NCBI RefSeq assembly: GCF_008039565.1
Contig: NZ_VDUX01000003.1
Coordinates: 1-64,000, forward strand
DNA length: 64,000 bases
Reading direction: 5' to 3'
Origin: Aeromicrobium terrae
Lineage (GTDB): Bacteria > Actinomycetota > Actinomycetes > Propionibacteriales > Nocardioidaceae
The notes under the pieces were generated by a model. It saw only the letters and a list, made by a program, of their open reading frames with translations, did not search any database and was not told the origin of the DNA. A program made the translations under genes and the position numbers. Shown here one piece after another: positions 37,174-50,370 of the stretch (the stretch's first letter is position 1; each line of letters opens with the position of its first letter).

Positions 37174-37300
37174 GAGTGTGGTGTCTCCTCAGATGTTCGT
37201 GATGGTGACGTGCCGGGCCGTGTGGGGACGCGGCCGGCGAAGCCGGTTGGGCCGGTCGGTGCGGGAGAGAGGGCCCTCACACGTCCGGACGCAAGTGACC

Positions 37301-37330
37301 ATTCTGCCAGAACGGTTCCGGAGCGACCAA
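37301..37330 (-). promoter_or_regulatory. Candidate promoter of the rpsP operon
   Basis: Read on the minus strand, TTGGTC (37330-37325) and CAGAAT (37306-37301) are 18 nt apart, just after the enoyl-CoA hydratase stop. Transcription would start near 37294 and leave a 120-nt rpsP leader. Fair but not canonical match. Confidence 0.45.
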
Positions 37331-37335
37331 ACCGG

Positions 37336-38106
37336 TCAGAACGCGCCGTGACGGCCCGCGCCCTCGACGAATCGCTGCGCGCCGTCGGCACCTTCCGCCA
37401 TGACGACAGGCACGCCGGCCGCACCCTCCTGGCGCAGGGCGGCGTCGAGCGGGAGGTCCCACTGGCTGAACACGGACGCGCGGTCCGTGCGCATGCAGAG
37501 CTGCGGGAACTCGGCCAGCTGCTCGGCGAGCGCGTGCGCGGCGGTCAGCGACTGGCCCACCGGGACGACCCGGTTGGCCAGCCCCATCGCCAGCGCCTCG
37601 TGCGCGTCGACCGGCCGGCCGGTGAGGATCATGTCGAGCGCGCGACCTTGGCCGACGATGCGCGGCAGGCGGACCGTGCCGCCGTCGATGAGCGGCACGC
37701 CCCAGCGTCGGCAGAAGACGCCGAAGATCGCGTCCTCCTCGACGACCCGGAGGTCGGCGAGCAGGGCCAGCTCGAGGCCGCCGGCGACCGCGTAACCGGC
37801 GACCGCGGCGATCACGGGCTTGGACAGCGCGATGCGGCTCGGGCCCATCGGCCCGTCGCCGCCCCCAGTCGCGTCGAGCTCGTGGCGGCGCTCCGGGTCG
37901 GTGACGGCGCTCAGGTCGGCGCCCGCGCAGAACGTGCCACCGGCGCCGTGCAGCACGGCGACGGCCAACGAGTCGTCGGCCTCGAACGCGTGGAACGCCT
38001 CCTTCAGCTCGGCGGCCATCGGGCCGTCGACGGCGTTGCGCCGCTCGGGGCGGTCGAGCGTGATGGTGCAGACGGCGTCGTCGACGTCGTAACGAACCGA
38101 GTCCAT
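37336..38106 (-). CDS. Enoyl-CoA hydratase/isomerase family protein
   Basis: The 256-residue crotonase-fold protein has RPERRNAVDGPMAAEL, GTFCAGADLSAVTD and the AAVAGYAVAGGLELALLADLRV segment, then CRRWGVPLIDGGTVRL, with no clear catalytic Glu pair in the usual positions. It is distinct from the hydratase at 14269. ATG 38106. It follows the ABC exporter genes in the same direction with 19 nt separating it from them. The physiological substrate is unknown. Confidence 0.88.
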   Translation of the reverse strand: MDSVRYDVDDAVCTITLDRPERRNAVDGPMAAELKEAFHAFEADDSLAVAVLHGAGGTFCAGADLSAVTDPERRHELDATGGGDGPMGPSRIALSKPVIAAVAGYAVAGGLELALLADLRVVEEDAIFGVFCRRWGVPLIDGGTVRLPRIVGQGRALDMILTGRPVDAHEALAMGLANRVVPVGQSLTAAHALAEQLAEFPQLCMRTDRASVFSQWDLPLDAALRQEGAAGVPVVMAEGADGAQRFVEGAGRHGAF

Positions 38107-38125
38107 GCGGCTCAGTCAACCACCG

Positions 38126-40039
38126 TCAGGTGGTGGCCCCGGCGAACTGTGCGGCATACAGGCGCTCGTACGCTCCCCCGCCGTGGACCAGCGACTCGTG
38201 GTTCCCCTGCTCGACGATGCGGCCGTCCTCCATCACGACGATGTGGTCGGCGTCGCGGATCGTGGAGAGCCGGTGGGCGATCACGAAGCTGGTGCGTCCG
38301 GACCGCAGCTGCTCCATGGCCTGCTGGACCAGCGCCTCCGTGCGGGTGTCGACGGAGCTGGTGGCCTCGTCGAGCACGAGGATCGCCGGATCGGCCAGGA
38401 AGGCGCGCGCGATCGTCAGGAGCTGGCGTTGACCCGCGCTGACGCCTTGCCCCTCCTCGTCGATGACGGTGTCGTAGCCGTCGGGCAGCGTGCGCACGAA
38501 GTGGTCGACGTGCGCGGCCTCGGCCGCCCGCTGCACCTCCTCGTCGCTCGCGCGGTGCGCCCCGTACGCGATGTTGTCGCGGATGGTGCCCTTGAACAGC
38601 CAGGTGTCCTGCAGCACGACGCCGAAGTTCTCGCGCAGCTCGCCGCGCGACATGTCCGCGACGTCGACGCCGTCGAGCGTGATCCGGCCGCCCTGCAGGT
38701 CGTAGAAGCGCAGCACGAGGTTGGTGAGCGTGGTCTTGCCGGCGCCGGTGGGGCCGACGATCGCGATCGTCTCCCCCGGCTCGGCCACCAGGTCCAGGTG
38801 CTCGATGAGCGGGCTGTCGGAGTAGGAGAACGTGACGTCGGAGAACTCGACGCGGCCGCGCAGCGGGTCCGGGAAGGGGGCGTCGGCGCGATCGGGCCGC
38901 TCCTCCTCCTCGTCGAGCAGCTGGAAGACGCGCTCGGCCGAGGCCATGCCGGACTGCAGCAGGTTGATCATGCCCGCGAGCTGCGCGAGCGGCTGCGTGA
39001 ACTGGCGCGAGTACTGGATGAACGCCTGCACCTCGCCGATGCTCAGCGAGCCCGACGCCACGCGCAGCGCGCCGACGACGGCGACCGCGACGTAGTTGAG
39101 GTTGGACATGAACATCATCACCGGCTGGATGACGCCGGAGATGAACTGCGCCTTGAACGCCGCGCCGAACAGGGCGTCGTTGCGGCGGTCGAACTCCTCG
39201 CGCGCCGTGGCCTGCTGACCGAACACCTTGACGACCTGGTGGCCGGTGAAGACCTCTTCGATGTGGCCGTTGACCTTGCCGGTGGCGGCCCACTGCCCGA
39301 CGAACTGCGGCTGCGAGCGCTGCGTGATCTGCCGGGTCAGGACGATCGCCAGCGGCAGCGTGACCAGCGCGATCAGCGCCAGGAGCGGCGAGATCCACAG
39401 CATCATCGAGAGCGTCCCGACGACCATCAGCAGCGACGAGATCATCTGGCTGATGGTCTGCTGCAGCGACTGGGCGATGTTGTCGATGTCGTTGGTGGTG
39501 CGCGACATCAGCTCGCCGCGCTCGTGGGTGTCGAGGTACTTCAGCGGGAGCCGGTTGACCTTCTCCTCGACCTCGTCGCGCAGGCCCGCGACCATGCGCT
39601 GCACCACGACGGTGGTGAGCCGGCCCTGCGTCCACATCAGCAGCGACGCCACGACGTACAGCGCGATGGCGCCGGTGAGCACCCAGCCGAGAGCGGTGAA
39701 GTCGATGCCGGCGCCGGGGTGGAGATCGGTGCTGCGGATCAGGTCGGCGACCCGGTCGTCGCCGCTGCGCTCGAGCGAGTCGATGACCTGCTGCTTCGTC
39801 ATGCCCTCCGGGAACTGGTCCGAGAGATAGCCGGTGAAGACGATGTCGGTGGCGTGGCCCAGGATCCGCGGTCCGATGACGGACATGGCCGTGGCGAGCA
39901 CCGCGAAGCCGGCCACGGTGTAGCAGAGCAGCCGGTCGACGAGGAGGCGGTCGAGCATGCGGCGGAACGTGCCCTTGAAGTTGCTCGCCTTCTCGTGGTT
40001 CATCGCGCCGCCCCACGCGCCGGGTCCGCGGCCGCTCAT
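38126..40039 (-). CDS. ABC exporter half-transporter B (fused TMD-NBD)
   Basis: The 637-residue protein has an N-terminal six-helix ABC membrane domain (about 20-370) and a nucleotide-binding domain with Walker [26 protein letters not shown] signature, Walker [12 protein letters not shown] and H-loop [11 protein letters not shown]. It resembles the MdlB/LmrCD-type multidrug half-exporters. Its ATG overlaps the stop of the partner gene by 4 nt, so the two form a heterodimeric exporter. The substrate is unknown. Confidence 0.93.
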   Translation of the reverse strand: MSGRGPGAWGGAMNHEKASNFKGTFRRMLDRLLVDRLLCYTVAGFAVLATAMSVIGPRILGHATDIVFTGYLSDQFPEGMTKQQVIDSLERSGDDRVADLIRSTDLHPGAGIDFTALGWVLTGAIALYVVASLLMWTQGRLTTVVVQRMVAGLRDEVEEKVNRLPLKYLDTHERGELMSRTTNDIDNIAQSLQQTISQMISSLLMVVGTLSMMLWISPLLALIALVTLPLAIVLTRQITQRSQPQFVGQWAATGKVNGHIEEVFTGHQVVKVFGQQATAREEFDRRNDALFGAAFKAQFISGVIQPVMMFMSNLNYVAVAVVGALRVASGSLSIGEVQAFIQYSRQFTQPLAQLAGMINLLQSGMASAERVFQLLDEEEERPDRADAPFPDPLRGRVEFSDVTFSYSDSPLIEHLDLVAEPGETIAIVGPTGAGKTTLTNLVLRFYDLQGGRITLDGVDVADMSRGELRENFGVVLQDTWLFKGTIRDNIAYGAHRASDEEVQRAAEAAHVDHFVRTLPDGYDTVIDEEGQGVSAGQRQLLTIARAFLADPAILVLDEATSSVDTRTEALVQQAMEQLRSGRTSFVIAHRLSTIRDADHIVVMEDGRIVEQGNHESLVHGGGAYERLYAAQFAGATT

Positions 40040-41772
40040 GACGAGGCCTCCTCGAGGGTGAGCTGGGACAGGACGATCTCCCGGTACACCTCGCATGACT
40101 CCATCAGCTCGTCGTGCGTGCCGGTGCCGACGACGCGGCCGACGTCGAGGACGACGATGCGGTCGGCGCGGCGGATGGTGCTGATGCGCTGGGCGACGAT
40201 GACGACGGCCGCGTCCTGCGTGACCGGACGCAGGGCGGCGCGCAGCGCGGCGTCCGTGGCGTAGTCGAGCGCGGAGAACGAGTCGTCGAACAGGTAGATG
40301 CGCGGCCGCTTGACGACGGCGCGGGCGATGGCGAGACGCTGGCGCTGGCCGCCGGACACGTTGGTACCGCCCTGCGTGATGGGCGCCTCCAGGCCGCCGG
40401 GCATCGCCTCGACGAAGTCGCGAGCCTGGGCGATCTCCAGGGCCGCCCAGAGCTCCTCGTCGGTGGCGTCGGTGCGGCCGTACCGGAGGTTCGTGGCGAC
40501 GGTGCCCGCGAACAGGAACGCCTTCTGCGGCACCAGGCCGATGGACTCCCAGAGCCGGTCGGGGACGAGCGAGCGGACGTCCGTGCCGTCGACGCGCACC
40601 GAACCCTCCGTCACGTCGAAGAGTCGCGGCACGAGGTTGAGCAGCGTCGACTTGCCGCTGCCGGTGGAGCCGACGATGGCGGTGGTCTCCCCCGGTCGCG
40701 CCACGAGGTCGATGCCGTGGAGCACGGGCTCCTCCGCCCCGGGATAGGCGTACGAGGCGCCGACGACGTCGACGTCGCCGCGCCGGATCGGGACGTCCAC
40801 CGCGTCCGCGGAAGCCACGACGCTGAGCTCGGTCTCGAGCACCTCGGTGATGCGCTCGGCGGACACCTCGGCGCGCGGCCACAGCATGAGCATGAAGGTG
40901 GCCATCATGACCGCCATCAGGATCTGCACCAGGTAGTTCTGGAACGCCGTCAGGGTGCCGACCTGCAGGTCGCCGGACGCGATGCGGAAGCCGCCGAACC
41001 ACGTGGCGAGCACGACGCTGATGTTCATGATCCCCATGACGGTGGGGAACATCATCGACATCACCCGGCCGGCGGCGATCGAGACGTCCATGTTGGCGCG
41101 GTTGGCCTCGCCGAACCGCTCGGCCTCGTGCCGCTCCTTCACGAAGGCGCGGATGACGCGGACGCCCTGGATCTGCTCGCGGCTGACGTCGTTGAGGCCG
41201 TCGATGCGCTCCTGCATCTCGCGGAACAGCGGACGCATCTGCCGGATGATCAGGCTGATCGAGATGACCAGGGCCGGGATGACGAGCAGGAGCACGGCGG
41301 AGAGCTCGACGTCCTGGCGAAGCGCCATGATGACGCCACCGACGCCCATGATCGGCGCGACGACGAGCATCGTCAGGGTCATGAAGACGAACAGCTGCAC
41401 CTGCTGGACGTCGTTGGTACAGCGGGTGATGAGCGTGGGCGCGCCGTACTGGGCCATCTCGCGGGCGGCGAAGCCCTCGACCGACGAGAAGACGCCGGCG
41501 CGCAGGTCGCGGCCGACCGCCATCGCCGTGCGGGCGCCGACATAGACCGCCACGACCGTGCACGCCATCTGCAGCACGGTGACCGCGAGCATCATCCCGC
41601 CGGTGCTCCAGATGTAGCCGATGTCACCGGTGACGATGCCCCGGTCGATGATGTCGGCGTTCAGGCCTGGCAGGTAGAGACTCGCGATGGTCTGGACGAG
41701 CTGGAACGCGACGACCACGAGGAGTGGACCGCGGTAGGGAGCCAGGTACCTGCGAAGCAGGGGTATCAGCAC
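40036..41772 (-). CDS. ABC exporter half-transporter A (fused TMD-NBD)
   Basis: The 578-residue protein has a six-helix membrane domain and NBD with Walker A GSTGSGKSTLL, signature NVSGGQRQRLAIARA and a degenerate Walker B region IYLFDDSFSALD, where the catalytic Glu after the Asp is replaced (DDS). The switch region reads VAQRISTIRRAD with Gln instead of the H-loop His, so this half is probably the degenerate ATPase site of the heterodimer. GTG 41772 lies 6 nt after TAACCT, suggesting a leaderless mRNA. It is coupled with the partner downstream. Confidence 0.93.
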   Translation of the reverse strand: MLIPLLRRYLAPYRGPLLVVVAFQLVQTIASLYLPGLNADIIDRGIVTGDIGYIWSTGGMMLAVTVLQMACTVVAVYVGARTAMAVGRDLRAGVFSSVEGFAAREMAQYGAPTLITRCTNDVQQVQLFVFMTLTMLVVAPIMGVGGVIMALRQDVELSAVLLLVIPALVISISLIIRQMRPLFREMQERIDGLNDVSREQIQGVRVIRAFVKERHEAERFGEANRANMDVSIAAGRVMSMMFPTVMGIMNISVVLATWFGGFRIASGDLQVGTLTAFQNYLVQILMAVMMATFMLMLWPRAEVSAERITEVLETELSVVASADAVDVPIRRGDVDVVGASYAYPGAEEPVLHGIDLVARPGETTAIVGSTGSGKSTLLNLVPRLFDVTEGSVRVDGTDVRSLVPDRLWESIGLVPQKAFLFAGTVATNLRYGRTDATDEELWAALEIAQARDFVEAMPGGLEAPITQGGTNVSGGQRQRLAIARAVVKRPRIYLFDDSFSALDYATDAALRAALRPVTQDAAVVIVAQRISTIRRADRIVVLDVGRVVGTGTHDELMESCEVYREIVLSQLTLEEASS

Positions 41773-41778
41773 CGTTGC

Positions 41779-41784
41779 AGGTTA
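41779..41784 (-). promoter_or_regulatory. Probable -10 element of the ABC exporter operon
   Basis: TAACCT on the minus strand ends 6 nt before GTG 41772. A 7-bp inverted repeat, ACCGTTG (41771-41777) and CAACGGT (41796-41802), brackets it and could be an operator. Confidence 0.45.
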
Positions 41785-41807
41785 CAAGCGCTTTCCAACG
41801 GTTTCGT

Positions 41808-41845
41808 CAGTCGAAGGTCTACTCCGGGAGGTCGACCTTCGGCTG
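41808..41845 (-). terminator. Hairpin immediately after ffh
   Basis: CAGTCGAAGGTC (41808-41819) and GACCTTCGGCTG (41834-41845) pair as a 12-bp stem with one wobble, directly abutting the ffh stop codon on the minus strand. Loop 14 nt. No strong U-tract, but the position supports termination. Confidence 0.6.
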
Positions 41846-43396
41846 TCACATCAGGTCGCGCAGCTCCTTGGGGAGCTCGAACTCCTGGTCGCCCTGATCG
41901 AAGCCGAACGCGCTCGCGCCACCGGCACCCCCGGACTTGCCCGCTGCGGCGGCCTTCTCCTCGGCGGCACGCTTGGCCGGGTTGCCCGAGCCGCGCTTGC
42001 CCTTCTTCTTCTGCTGCGGCTTCTGCTTGGCACCGGCACGCTTGCCCGGACCCATGCCCGGCATCCCGCCCAGGTTCGGCATGCCCGGCATGCCTCCGCC
42101 CTTGGCCATCTGCTGCATCATCTTCTGCGCGGCGAAGAACCGCTCGACGAGCTGGTTGACGTCGCTGACCTGCGTGCCGGAGCCGGCGGCGATACGAGCC
42201 CGACGGGAGCCGTCGATCATCTTGGGCTGGTTGCGCTCGGCCGGGGTCATCGACAGGATGATCGCCTTGATCTTGTCGACCTCGCGGTCGTCGAAGTCGG
42301 CCAGCTGGTCCTTGATCTGGCCCATCCCCGGCAGCATGCCGAGGATCTTCGTCATCGAGCCCATCTTCGACATGGCCTCGATCTGCTTCAGGAAGTCCTG
42401 GAGCGTGAACGAGCCGCCCATGATCTTCTCGGCGTCTGCGGCGGCCTGCTCGGCGTCGAACGCCTTCTCGGCCTGCTCGATGAGCGTCATGACGTCGCCC
42501 ATGTCGAGGATGCGCGAGGCCATGCGGTCGGGGTGGAAGACGTCGAAGTCGGTGAGCTTCTCGCCCGTGGAGGCGAACATGATCGGCCGGCCGGTGACCG
42601 AGCGGACCGACAGCGCGGCACCGCCGCGGGCGTCGCCGTCGAGCTTCGACAGCACGACGCCGGTGAAGTCGACGCCCTCGAGGAACGCCTCGGCGGTCTG
42701 CACGGCGTCCTGGCCGATCATCGCGTCGATGACGAACAGCACCTCGTCGGGCTGGACGGCGTCGCGGATGTCGGAGGCCTGCTTCATCAGCTCGGCGTCG
42801 ATGCCGAGGCGGCCGGCGGTGTCGACGACGACGACGTCGTGCAGCGTGCGGGTGGCCTCGCTGATCGCGTCGCGCGCGACCTTCACGGGGTCGCCCACAC
42901 CGTTACCGGCCTCGGGGGCGAAGACGGTGACGCCTGCCTGCTCGCCGACGACCTGCAGCTGCGTGACGGCGTTGGGGCGCTGGAGGTCCGCGGCGACGAG
43001 CATCGGGCTCTTGCCCTGCTCCTTCAGCCAGCGGCCGAGCTTGCCGGCGAGCGTCGTCTTACCAGCGCCCTGGAGTCCGGCCAGCATGATGACGGTGGGC
43101 GGGTTCTTGGCGAACCGGATGCGCCGGGTCTCGCCGCCGAGGATGCCGACGAGCTCCTCGTTGACGATCTTGATGACCTGCTGAGCCGGGTTGAGGGCGC
43201 CGCTGACCTCGGATCCTGTGGCCCGCTCCTTGATCCGCGCGATGAAGTCGCGGACGACGGGCACCGCAACGTCGGCGTCGAGCAGGGCGACGCGGATCTC
43301 GCGCGCGGTGGCGTCGATGTCGGCCTCGGAGAGCCGGCCCTTGCCGCGCAGGTTCTTGAACGCGGACTGCAGGCGGTCTTGCAGGGTGTCGAACAT
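41846..43396 (-). CDS. ffh: Signal recognition particle protein Ffh
   Basis: Ffh binds 4.5S RNA and signal sequences to target proteins to the membrane through FtsY. The 516-residue protein has the N domain, the GTPase G domain (GLQGAGKTTLAGKL, DTAGRL, LSKLDGDARGG) and a Met-rich M domain (MGSMTKILGMLPGMGQIKDQL, AGSGTQVSDVNQLVERF, KMMQQMAKGGGMPGMPNLGG). It has a Lys/Ala tail (KKGKRGSGNPAKRAAEEKAAA). It follows glnD, with a probable terminator at its end. Confidence 0.97.
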   Translation of the reverse strand: MFDTLQDRLQSAFKNLRGKGRLSEADIDATAREIRVALLDADVAVPVVRDFIARIKERATGSEVSGALNPAQQVIKIVNEELVGILGGETRRIRFAKNPPTVIMLAGLQGAGKTTLAGKLGRWLKEQGKSPMLVAADLQRPNAVTQLQVVGEQAGVTVFAPEAGNGVGDPVKVARDAISEATRTLHDVVVVDTAGRLGIDAELMKQASDIRDAVQPDEVLFVIDAMIGQDAVQTAEAFLEGVDFTGVVLSKLDGDARGGAALSVRSVTGRPIMFASTGEKLTDFDVFHPDRMASRILDMGDVMTLIEQAEKAFDAEQAAADAEKIMGGSFTLQDFLKQIEAMSKMGSMTKILGMLPGMGQIKDQLADFDDREVDKIKAIILSMTPAERNQPKMIDGSRRARIAAGSGTQVSDVNQLVERFFAAQKMMQQMAKGGGMPGMPNLGGMPGMGPGKRAGAKQKPQQKKKGKRGSGNPAKRAAEEKAAAAGKSGGAGGASAFGFDQGDQEFELPKELRDLM

Positions 43397-43452
43397 GGGC
43401 TGGCGGGATCCTCAGATGGCTGGAAGGGCGACCTCCCAAGCCTAACGTCCCA

Positions 43453-45726
43453 CTAGGTGAGCGCAGCGGCGACGGCGGCCCGGAGCTGCTCCGCCGCGGT
43501 CTCGTCCAGCGGGCGGGCGTCGGCGTCGACGACGTAGAACACGTCGCGGGCCTCGGCGCCGTACGTGGACAGGTGGGCCGAGCGGATCGAGTGGCCGAGC
43601 TCCCGGATGGCGCGGCAGACCGTCCAGACCAGGCCGCGCCGGTCCTGGGCGCGCACCTCGACGAGCGTCGCGGTCTCCGAGCGCTGGTGCAGCAGGGTCA
43701 CCCGCGGGGGCACGGCGTCGGGCGACGGGCTGAGGGCGAGACGGGCGGCCAGGTCGACCTCCCCGGCCAGGATCGGCTTCAGCCGCTCGCGCACCTTGGT
43801 CACGTCGACGTCGGCCCGGGTGACCTCCCACATCGACGCCGCCGCGTCGCCGATCGTGACGGTGCGGGCGGACCGGATCTCCAGCCCGAGCACGGCGAGG
43901 CCGCCGGCGATCGACTCCATCAGGCCGGGGCGGTCGAGCGTCACGAAGGTCAGCAGCGAGCCCCCGCGGTGGTTCTCCACCTCCAGCGACAGGTCGGTGA
44001 GGCTCTGCGAGCCCCAGTCCGGGATCGGCACGTGGGCCGGCCAGCCCTCGTAGGCCTCGGCGTCCGCGGAGGTGGTGCCGTCGAGGCTCGCGCGCACCTT
44101 GGCCACCAGGCCGTGCACCAGGCCGCGTCGCCACGACGACCACGCCGACGCACTGGTGGCTCGGGCGTCGGCCTGCGTGAGCGCGGCGAGCAGGTCCAGG
44201 AACGACTCGCTCTCGACGTACTCCGCGACGTTGACGGCGGTGGACGGGTCCTCGATGTCGCGCCGTGTTGCGATGTTCGGGAGCAGCAGGTGCCACCGCA
44301 CCAGGCGGGCGACCACGCGCGCGTCGGCCGCGGAGAAGCCCCAGCGCAGCGCGATCTCCTCGGCCATCGACTCCCCCACCTCGCTGTGGTCGCCGTCGCG
44401 GCCCTTGCCGATGTCGTGCAGGAGGGCCGCCACGGCGAGGAGGTCCGGACGGTCGACGTCGCGCGCCACCTCGGCGGCCAGGACGCAGGTCTCGACGCTG
44501 TGCCGGTCGACCGTGTAGCGGTGCACGGGCGACGACGAGCCACGCAGCCGGATGTCCGCCCACTCGGGCACCCACCGGTCGGTGACGCCGGCGTAGTCGA
44601 GCTCGTCCCACACCGCGACGAGGCCCGGGCCGGCGGTGAGCAGGTCGACCAGGGCGCGCTGGGCGCTCGCCGGCCAGGGCTCCGGGATGTCGCCGAGCGT
44701 GCGCGCCAGGTGCTGCGCCGTGCTCGATCCGATCGGCAGCCCGTGCCGGGCGGCCGCGGCCGCGGCACGCAGCGCGATCTCCGGATCCTCGGCCGGGTCG
44801 ACGCCCTGCAGCACGATGACCTCGTCGTCGAGGCGGCCGACGCCGTCGTCGAGCGGGGCGACGACCGGGCCGGTGGACGTGATCGCGGTCGGCCGCGTCT
44901 CCAGGACGTCGTCGACCCGCCGCCACGCCAGCGACGACAGGTGCGCGACCCGCCGGCCGATGTTCCGGGTGTGGTGCTCCAGCTCGTGGGTGTCCCGGTC
45001 CAGCAGCCGCGCGACGTCGACGAGGTGCTCGCCGTCGAGCTTCTCCATCCGACGGCCGGACGTCTCGTGCAGGGCGTCGCGGACGTCGAGGAGCGCGGAT
45101 CGCAGCGCCTCAGCCTCGCCCCGCGGCACGTCGACGAGCCAGGTGGCGACCATCGCCCGCAGCACGACACCGTCGCGGAGCCCGCCGCCGGACTCCTTGA
45201 GGTCGGGCACGGCGGCGTGCGCGAGCCAGCCCGATCGCTCGATCCGCGCCTCCCGGGCCTCCCGCACCTCGACCAGCCGCTTCCGGGCGTCCCGCCGCCA
45301 GTCGGTCAGCACCTCGGACCGCAAGGCGAGCACCAGCCCGGAGTCGCCGGCCACCGGACGGGCGTCGAGCATGCCCATCGCGGCGCGGTGGTCCTCCAGG
45401 GCCGCCTCACGCATCTGCACCGTGTTGCGCACCGAGTGGTCGAGCGCGACCCCCTGGTCCCACAGCGGGTACCAGATGGCCTCGGCGATCTCGCGGATCC
45501 GCTCCTCGCCCACCGACGGGTCGTGCAGCAGGACCACGTCGAGGTCGCTCGCCGGCGACAGCTCGGACCGCCCGTACCCGCCGACGGCGACCAGGGCGAC
45601 GCCCTGTCCCTGCCGCGGGTCGTCGGCCGACCCGACGGCGCCGGCGAACAGCCCACGCAGCAGCCGGTCCGCCTCGAGCGCTCGCGCGCGGCGCCGGTCG
45701 CCGAACGCGTCGCCGGAGGGGTCCAC
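43453..45726 (-). CDS. glnD: PII uridylyl/adenylyltransferase and removing enzyme
   Basis: GlnD modifies and demodifies PII protein in response to nitrogen status; in Actinobacteria the modification is adenylylation in the organisms studied. The 757-residue protein has the nucleotidyltransferase motif GGYGRSELSPASDLDVVLL, an HD domain with HSVETCVLAAEV and LLHDIGKGRDGDHSEVG, and two C-terminal ACT domains (TLDRPGLMESIAGGL and AQDRRGLVWTVCRAI). GTG 45726, 6 nt from the glnK stop. It closes the amtB-glnK run, the actinobacterial amtB-glnK-glnD order. Confidence 0.95.
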   Translation of the reverse strand: MDPSGDAFGDRRRARALEADRLLRGLFAGAVGSADDPRQGQGVALVAVGGYGRSELSPASDLDVVLLHDPSVGEERIREIAEAIWYPLWDQGVALDHSVRNTVQMREAALEDHRAAMGMLDARPVAGDSGLVLALRSEVLTDWRRDARKRLVEVREAREARIERSGWLAHAAVPDLKESGGGLRDGVVLRAMVATWLVDVPRGEAEALRSALLDVRDALHETSGRRMEKLDGEHLVDVARLLDRDTHELEHHTRNIGRRVAHLSSLAWRRVDDVLETRPTAITSTGPVVAPLDDGVGRLDDEVIVLQGVDPAEDPEIALRAAAAAARHGLPIGSSTAQHLARTLGDIPEPWPASAQRALVDLLTAGPGLVAVWDELDYAGVTDRWVPEWADIRLRGSSSPVHRYTVDRHSVETCVLAAEVARDVDRPDLLAVAALLHDIGKGRDGDHSEVGESMAEEIALRWGFSAADARVVARLVRWHLLLPNIATRRDIEDPSTAVNVAEYVESESFLDLLAALTQADARATSASAWSSWRRGLVHGLVAKVRASLDGTTSADAEAYEGWPAHVPIPDWGSQSLTDLSLEVENHRGGSLLTFVTLDRPGLMESIAGGLAVLGLEIRSARTVTIGDAAASMWEVTRADVDVTKVRERLKPILAGEVDLAARLALSPSPDAVPPRVTLLHQRSETATLVEVRAQDRRGLVWTVCRAIRELGHSIRSAHLSTYGAEARDVFYVVDADARPLDETAAEQLRAAVAAALT

Positions 45727-45732
45727 TTCGTC

Positions 45733-47350
<1,618 letters not shown>

Positions 47351-47437
47351 GTGGGTCTCCGATCGTGCGTGCGCACAGCGCTGCGCCCGGACACTACCGT
47401 CGCCGAATGCGAGGTGGTGCCCGGACGCAGGCTTTTC

Positions 47438-49050
<1,613 letters not shown>

Positions 49051-49160
49051 CGGGCCTCCAGATCATTGCGGTTCACGAGCGACCGGGGGGTCCCGTCTCG
49101 GGCTGGTCGCCGTCTTGGCGTTCCGCACAGTAGGAGGCGCAGATTTCGACGGCACGCGTC

Positions 49161-49201
49161 GCGTGTTACGGCCGGTTGTCGAGTTCCGGCTGCGTGTTAC
49201 G
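49161..49201 (-). repeat. Two direct GCGTGTTACG repeats upstream of amtB
   Basis: GCGTGTTACG occurs at 49161-49170 and 49192-49201, 31 bp apart or about three helical turns. Each contains GTTAC. They may form part of a regulator-binding array with the GlnR-like box. Confidence 0.4.
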
Positions 49202-49211
49202 TCTGTGTGAC
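49196..49211 (-). promoter_or_regulatory. GlnR-like binding box before the amtB-glnK run
   Basis: Read on the minus strand, GTCAC, 6 nt, then GTAAC. This matches the GlnR half-site pattern gTnAC-n6-GaAAC at all but one defined base. It is about 150 nt before the amtB start. A second in-register half-site pair was not found, so the call is tentative. Confidence 0.4.
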
Positions 49212-49218
49212 GTGCCGA

Positions 49219-50361
49219 TCAGGCCAGCAGGGCGTCGACGAACTCGGCGGCGTCGAACGGCGCGAGGTCGTCCGCTCCCTCGCCGAGGCCGACGAACTTC
49301 ACCGGGACGCCGAGCTCGCGCTGCACGGCGACGACGATGCCGCCCTTGGCCGTGCCGTCGAGCTTGGTGAGCACGATGCCGGTGACGTCGACGACCTCAC
49401 CGAACACGCGCGCCTGGGTGAGGCCGTTCTGGCCCGTGGTGGCGTCGATGACGAGCAGCACCTCGGTGACCTCGGCCTGCTTCTCCACGACACGCTTCAC
49501 CTTGCCGAGCTCGTCCATCAGGCCGGCCTTGGTGTGCAGGCGGCCGGCGGTGTCGACGAGCACGACGTCGGCGCCGTCGGCGATGCCGCGCTGGACGGCC
49601 TCGAACCCGACGCTCGCCGGGTCGCCGCCCTCGGGACCGCGGACCGTGTCGACGCCCACCCGCTCCCCCCAGGTCTGCAGCTGGTCGGCGGCCGCGGCAC
49701 GGAACGTGTCGGCGGCGCCCAGGACGACGCGCTTGTCCTCGGCCACGAGCACGCGCGCGAGCCGTCCGACGGTGGTGGTCTTGCCGGTGCCGTTCACGCC
49801 CACGACCAGGACGACGCCCGGCTTGCCGTCGGCGCCGTCAGCCGAGAGCGATCGGTCCAGCTCGGGGTCGACGAGACGGATGAGCTCCTCGCGGAGCGCG
49901 GCCCTGGCTCGCTCGGGCTCGTTGATGCCTTCCACGCGGACCCGCGTGCGCAGCGCCTCGACGAGCTCCGCGGTGGGGCCGACGCCGACGTCGGCGGCGA
50001 GCAGCGTGTCCTCGAGCTCCTCCCACGCGGCGTCGTCCAGGTCGGCCCGGCCGAGCACGGCCAGCAGGCCCTTGCCGAGCGACCCCTGCGAGCGGGCGAG
50101 CCTGGCGCGCAGGCGGACCAGCCGGCCCTGCGGCGCCTCGGGACGCTCGAGCGTGGCGGTGGACGCGCCGGGTGACGCCGGTTCGTCCTCGTCCTCGAGG
50201 TGCGGCTCCGGGTGCTCCGGGTGGTCGATGACCTCCTCGGTGATGCGGTCGAGGTCGGCGGGCGACGGCATCGTGCCGCCCCCACGACGGCCGACGACGA
50301 GCGCGATGCCCGCCCCCAGGATGACGACGGCGACGACGATGGCGATGAGCAGCAGAGTCAC
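49219..50361 (-). CDS. ftsY: Signal recognition particle receptor FtsY
   Basis: FtsY docks the SRP-ribosome complex at the membrane. The 380-residue protein has an N-terminal hydrophobic helix (LLLIAIVVAVVILGAGIALVVG) that would anchor it, an acidic A region, and an NG domain with VGVNGTGKTTTVGRLA, AADTFRAAAADQL, DTAGRLHTKAGLM and LTKLDGTAKGG. The GTG start at 50361. It follows the thioesterase by 9 nt in the smc operon. Confidence 0.96.
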   Translation of the reverse strand: MTLLLIAIVVAVVILGAGIALVVGRRGGGTMPSPADLDRITEEVIDHPEHPEPHLEDEDEPASPGASTATLERPEAPQGRLVRLRARLARSQGSLGKGLLAVLGRADLDDAAWEELEDTLLAADVGVGPTAELVEALRTRVRVEGINEPERARAALREELIRLVDPELDRSLSADGADGKPGVVLVVGVNGTGKTTTVGRLARVLVAEDKRVVLGAADTFRAAAADQLQTWGERVGVDTVRGPEGGDPASVGFEAVQRGIADGADVVLVDTAGRLHTKAGLMDELGKVKRVVEKQAEVTEVLLVIDATTGQNGLTQARVFGEVVDVTGIVLTKLDGTAKGGIVVAVQRELGVPVKFVGLGEGADDLAPFDAAEFVDALLA

Positions 50362-50370
50362 GCGTCAACC

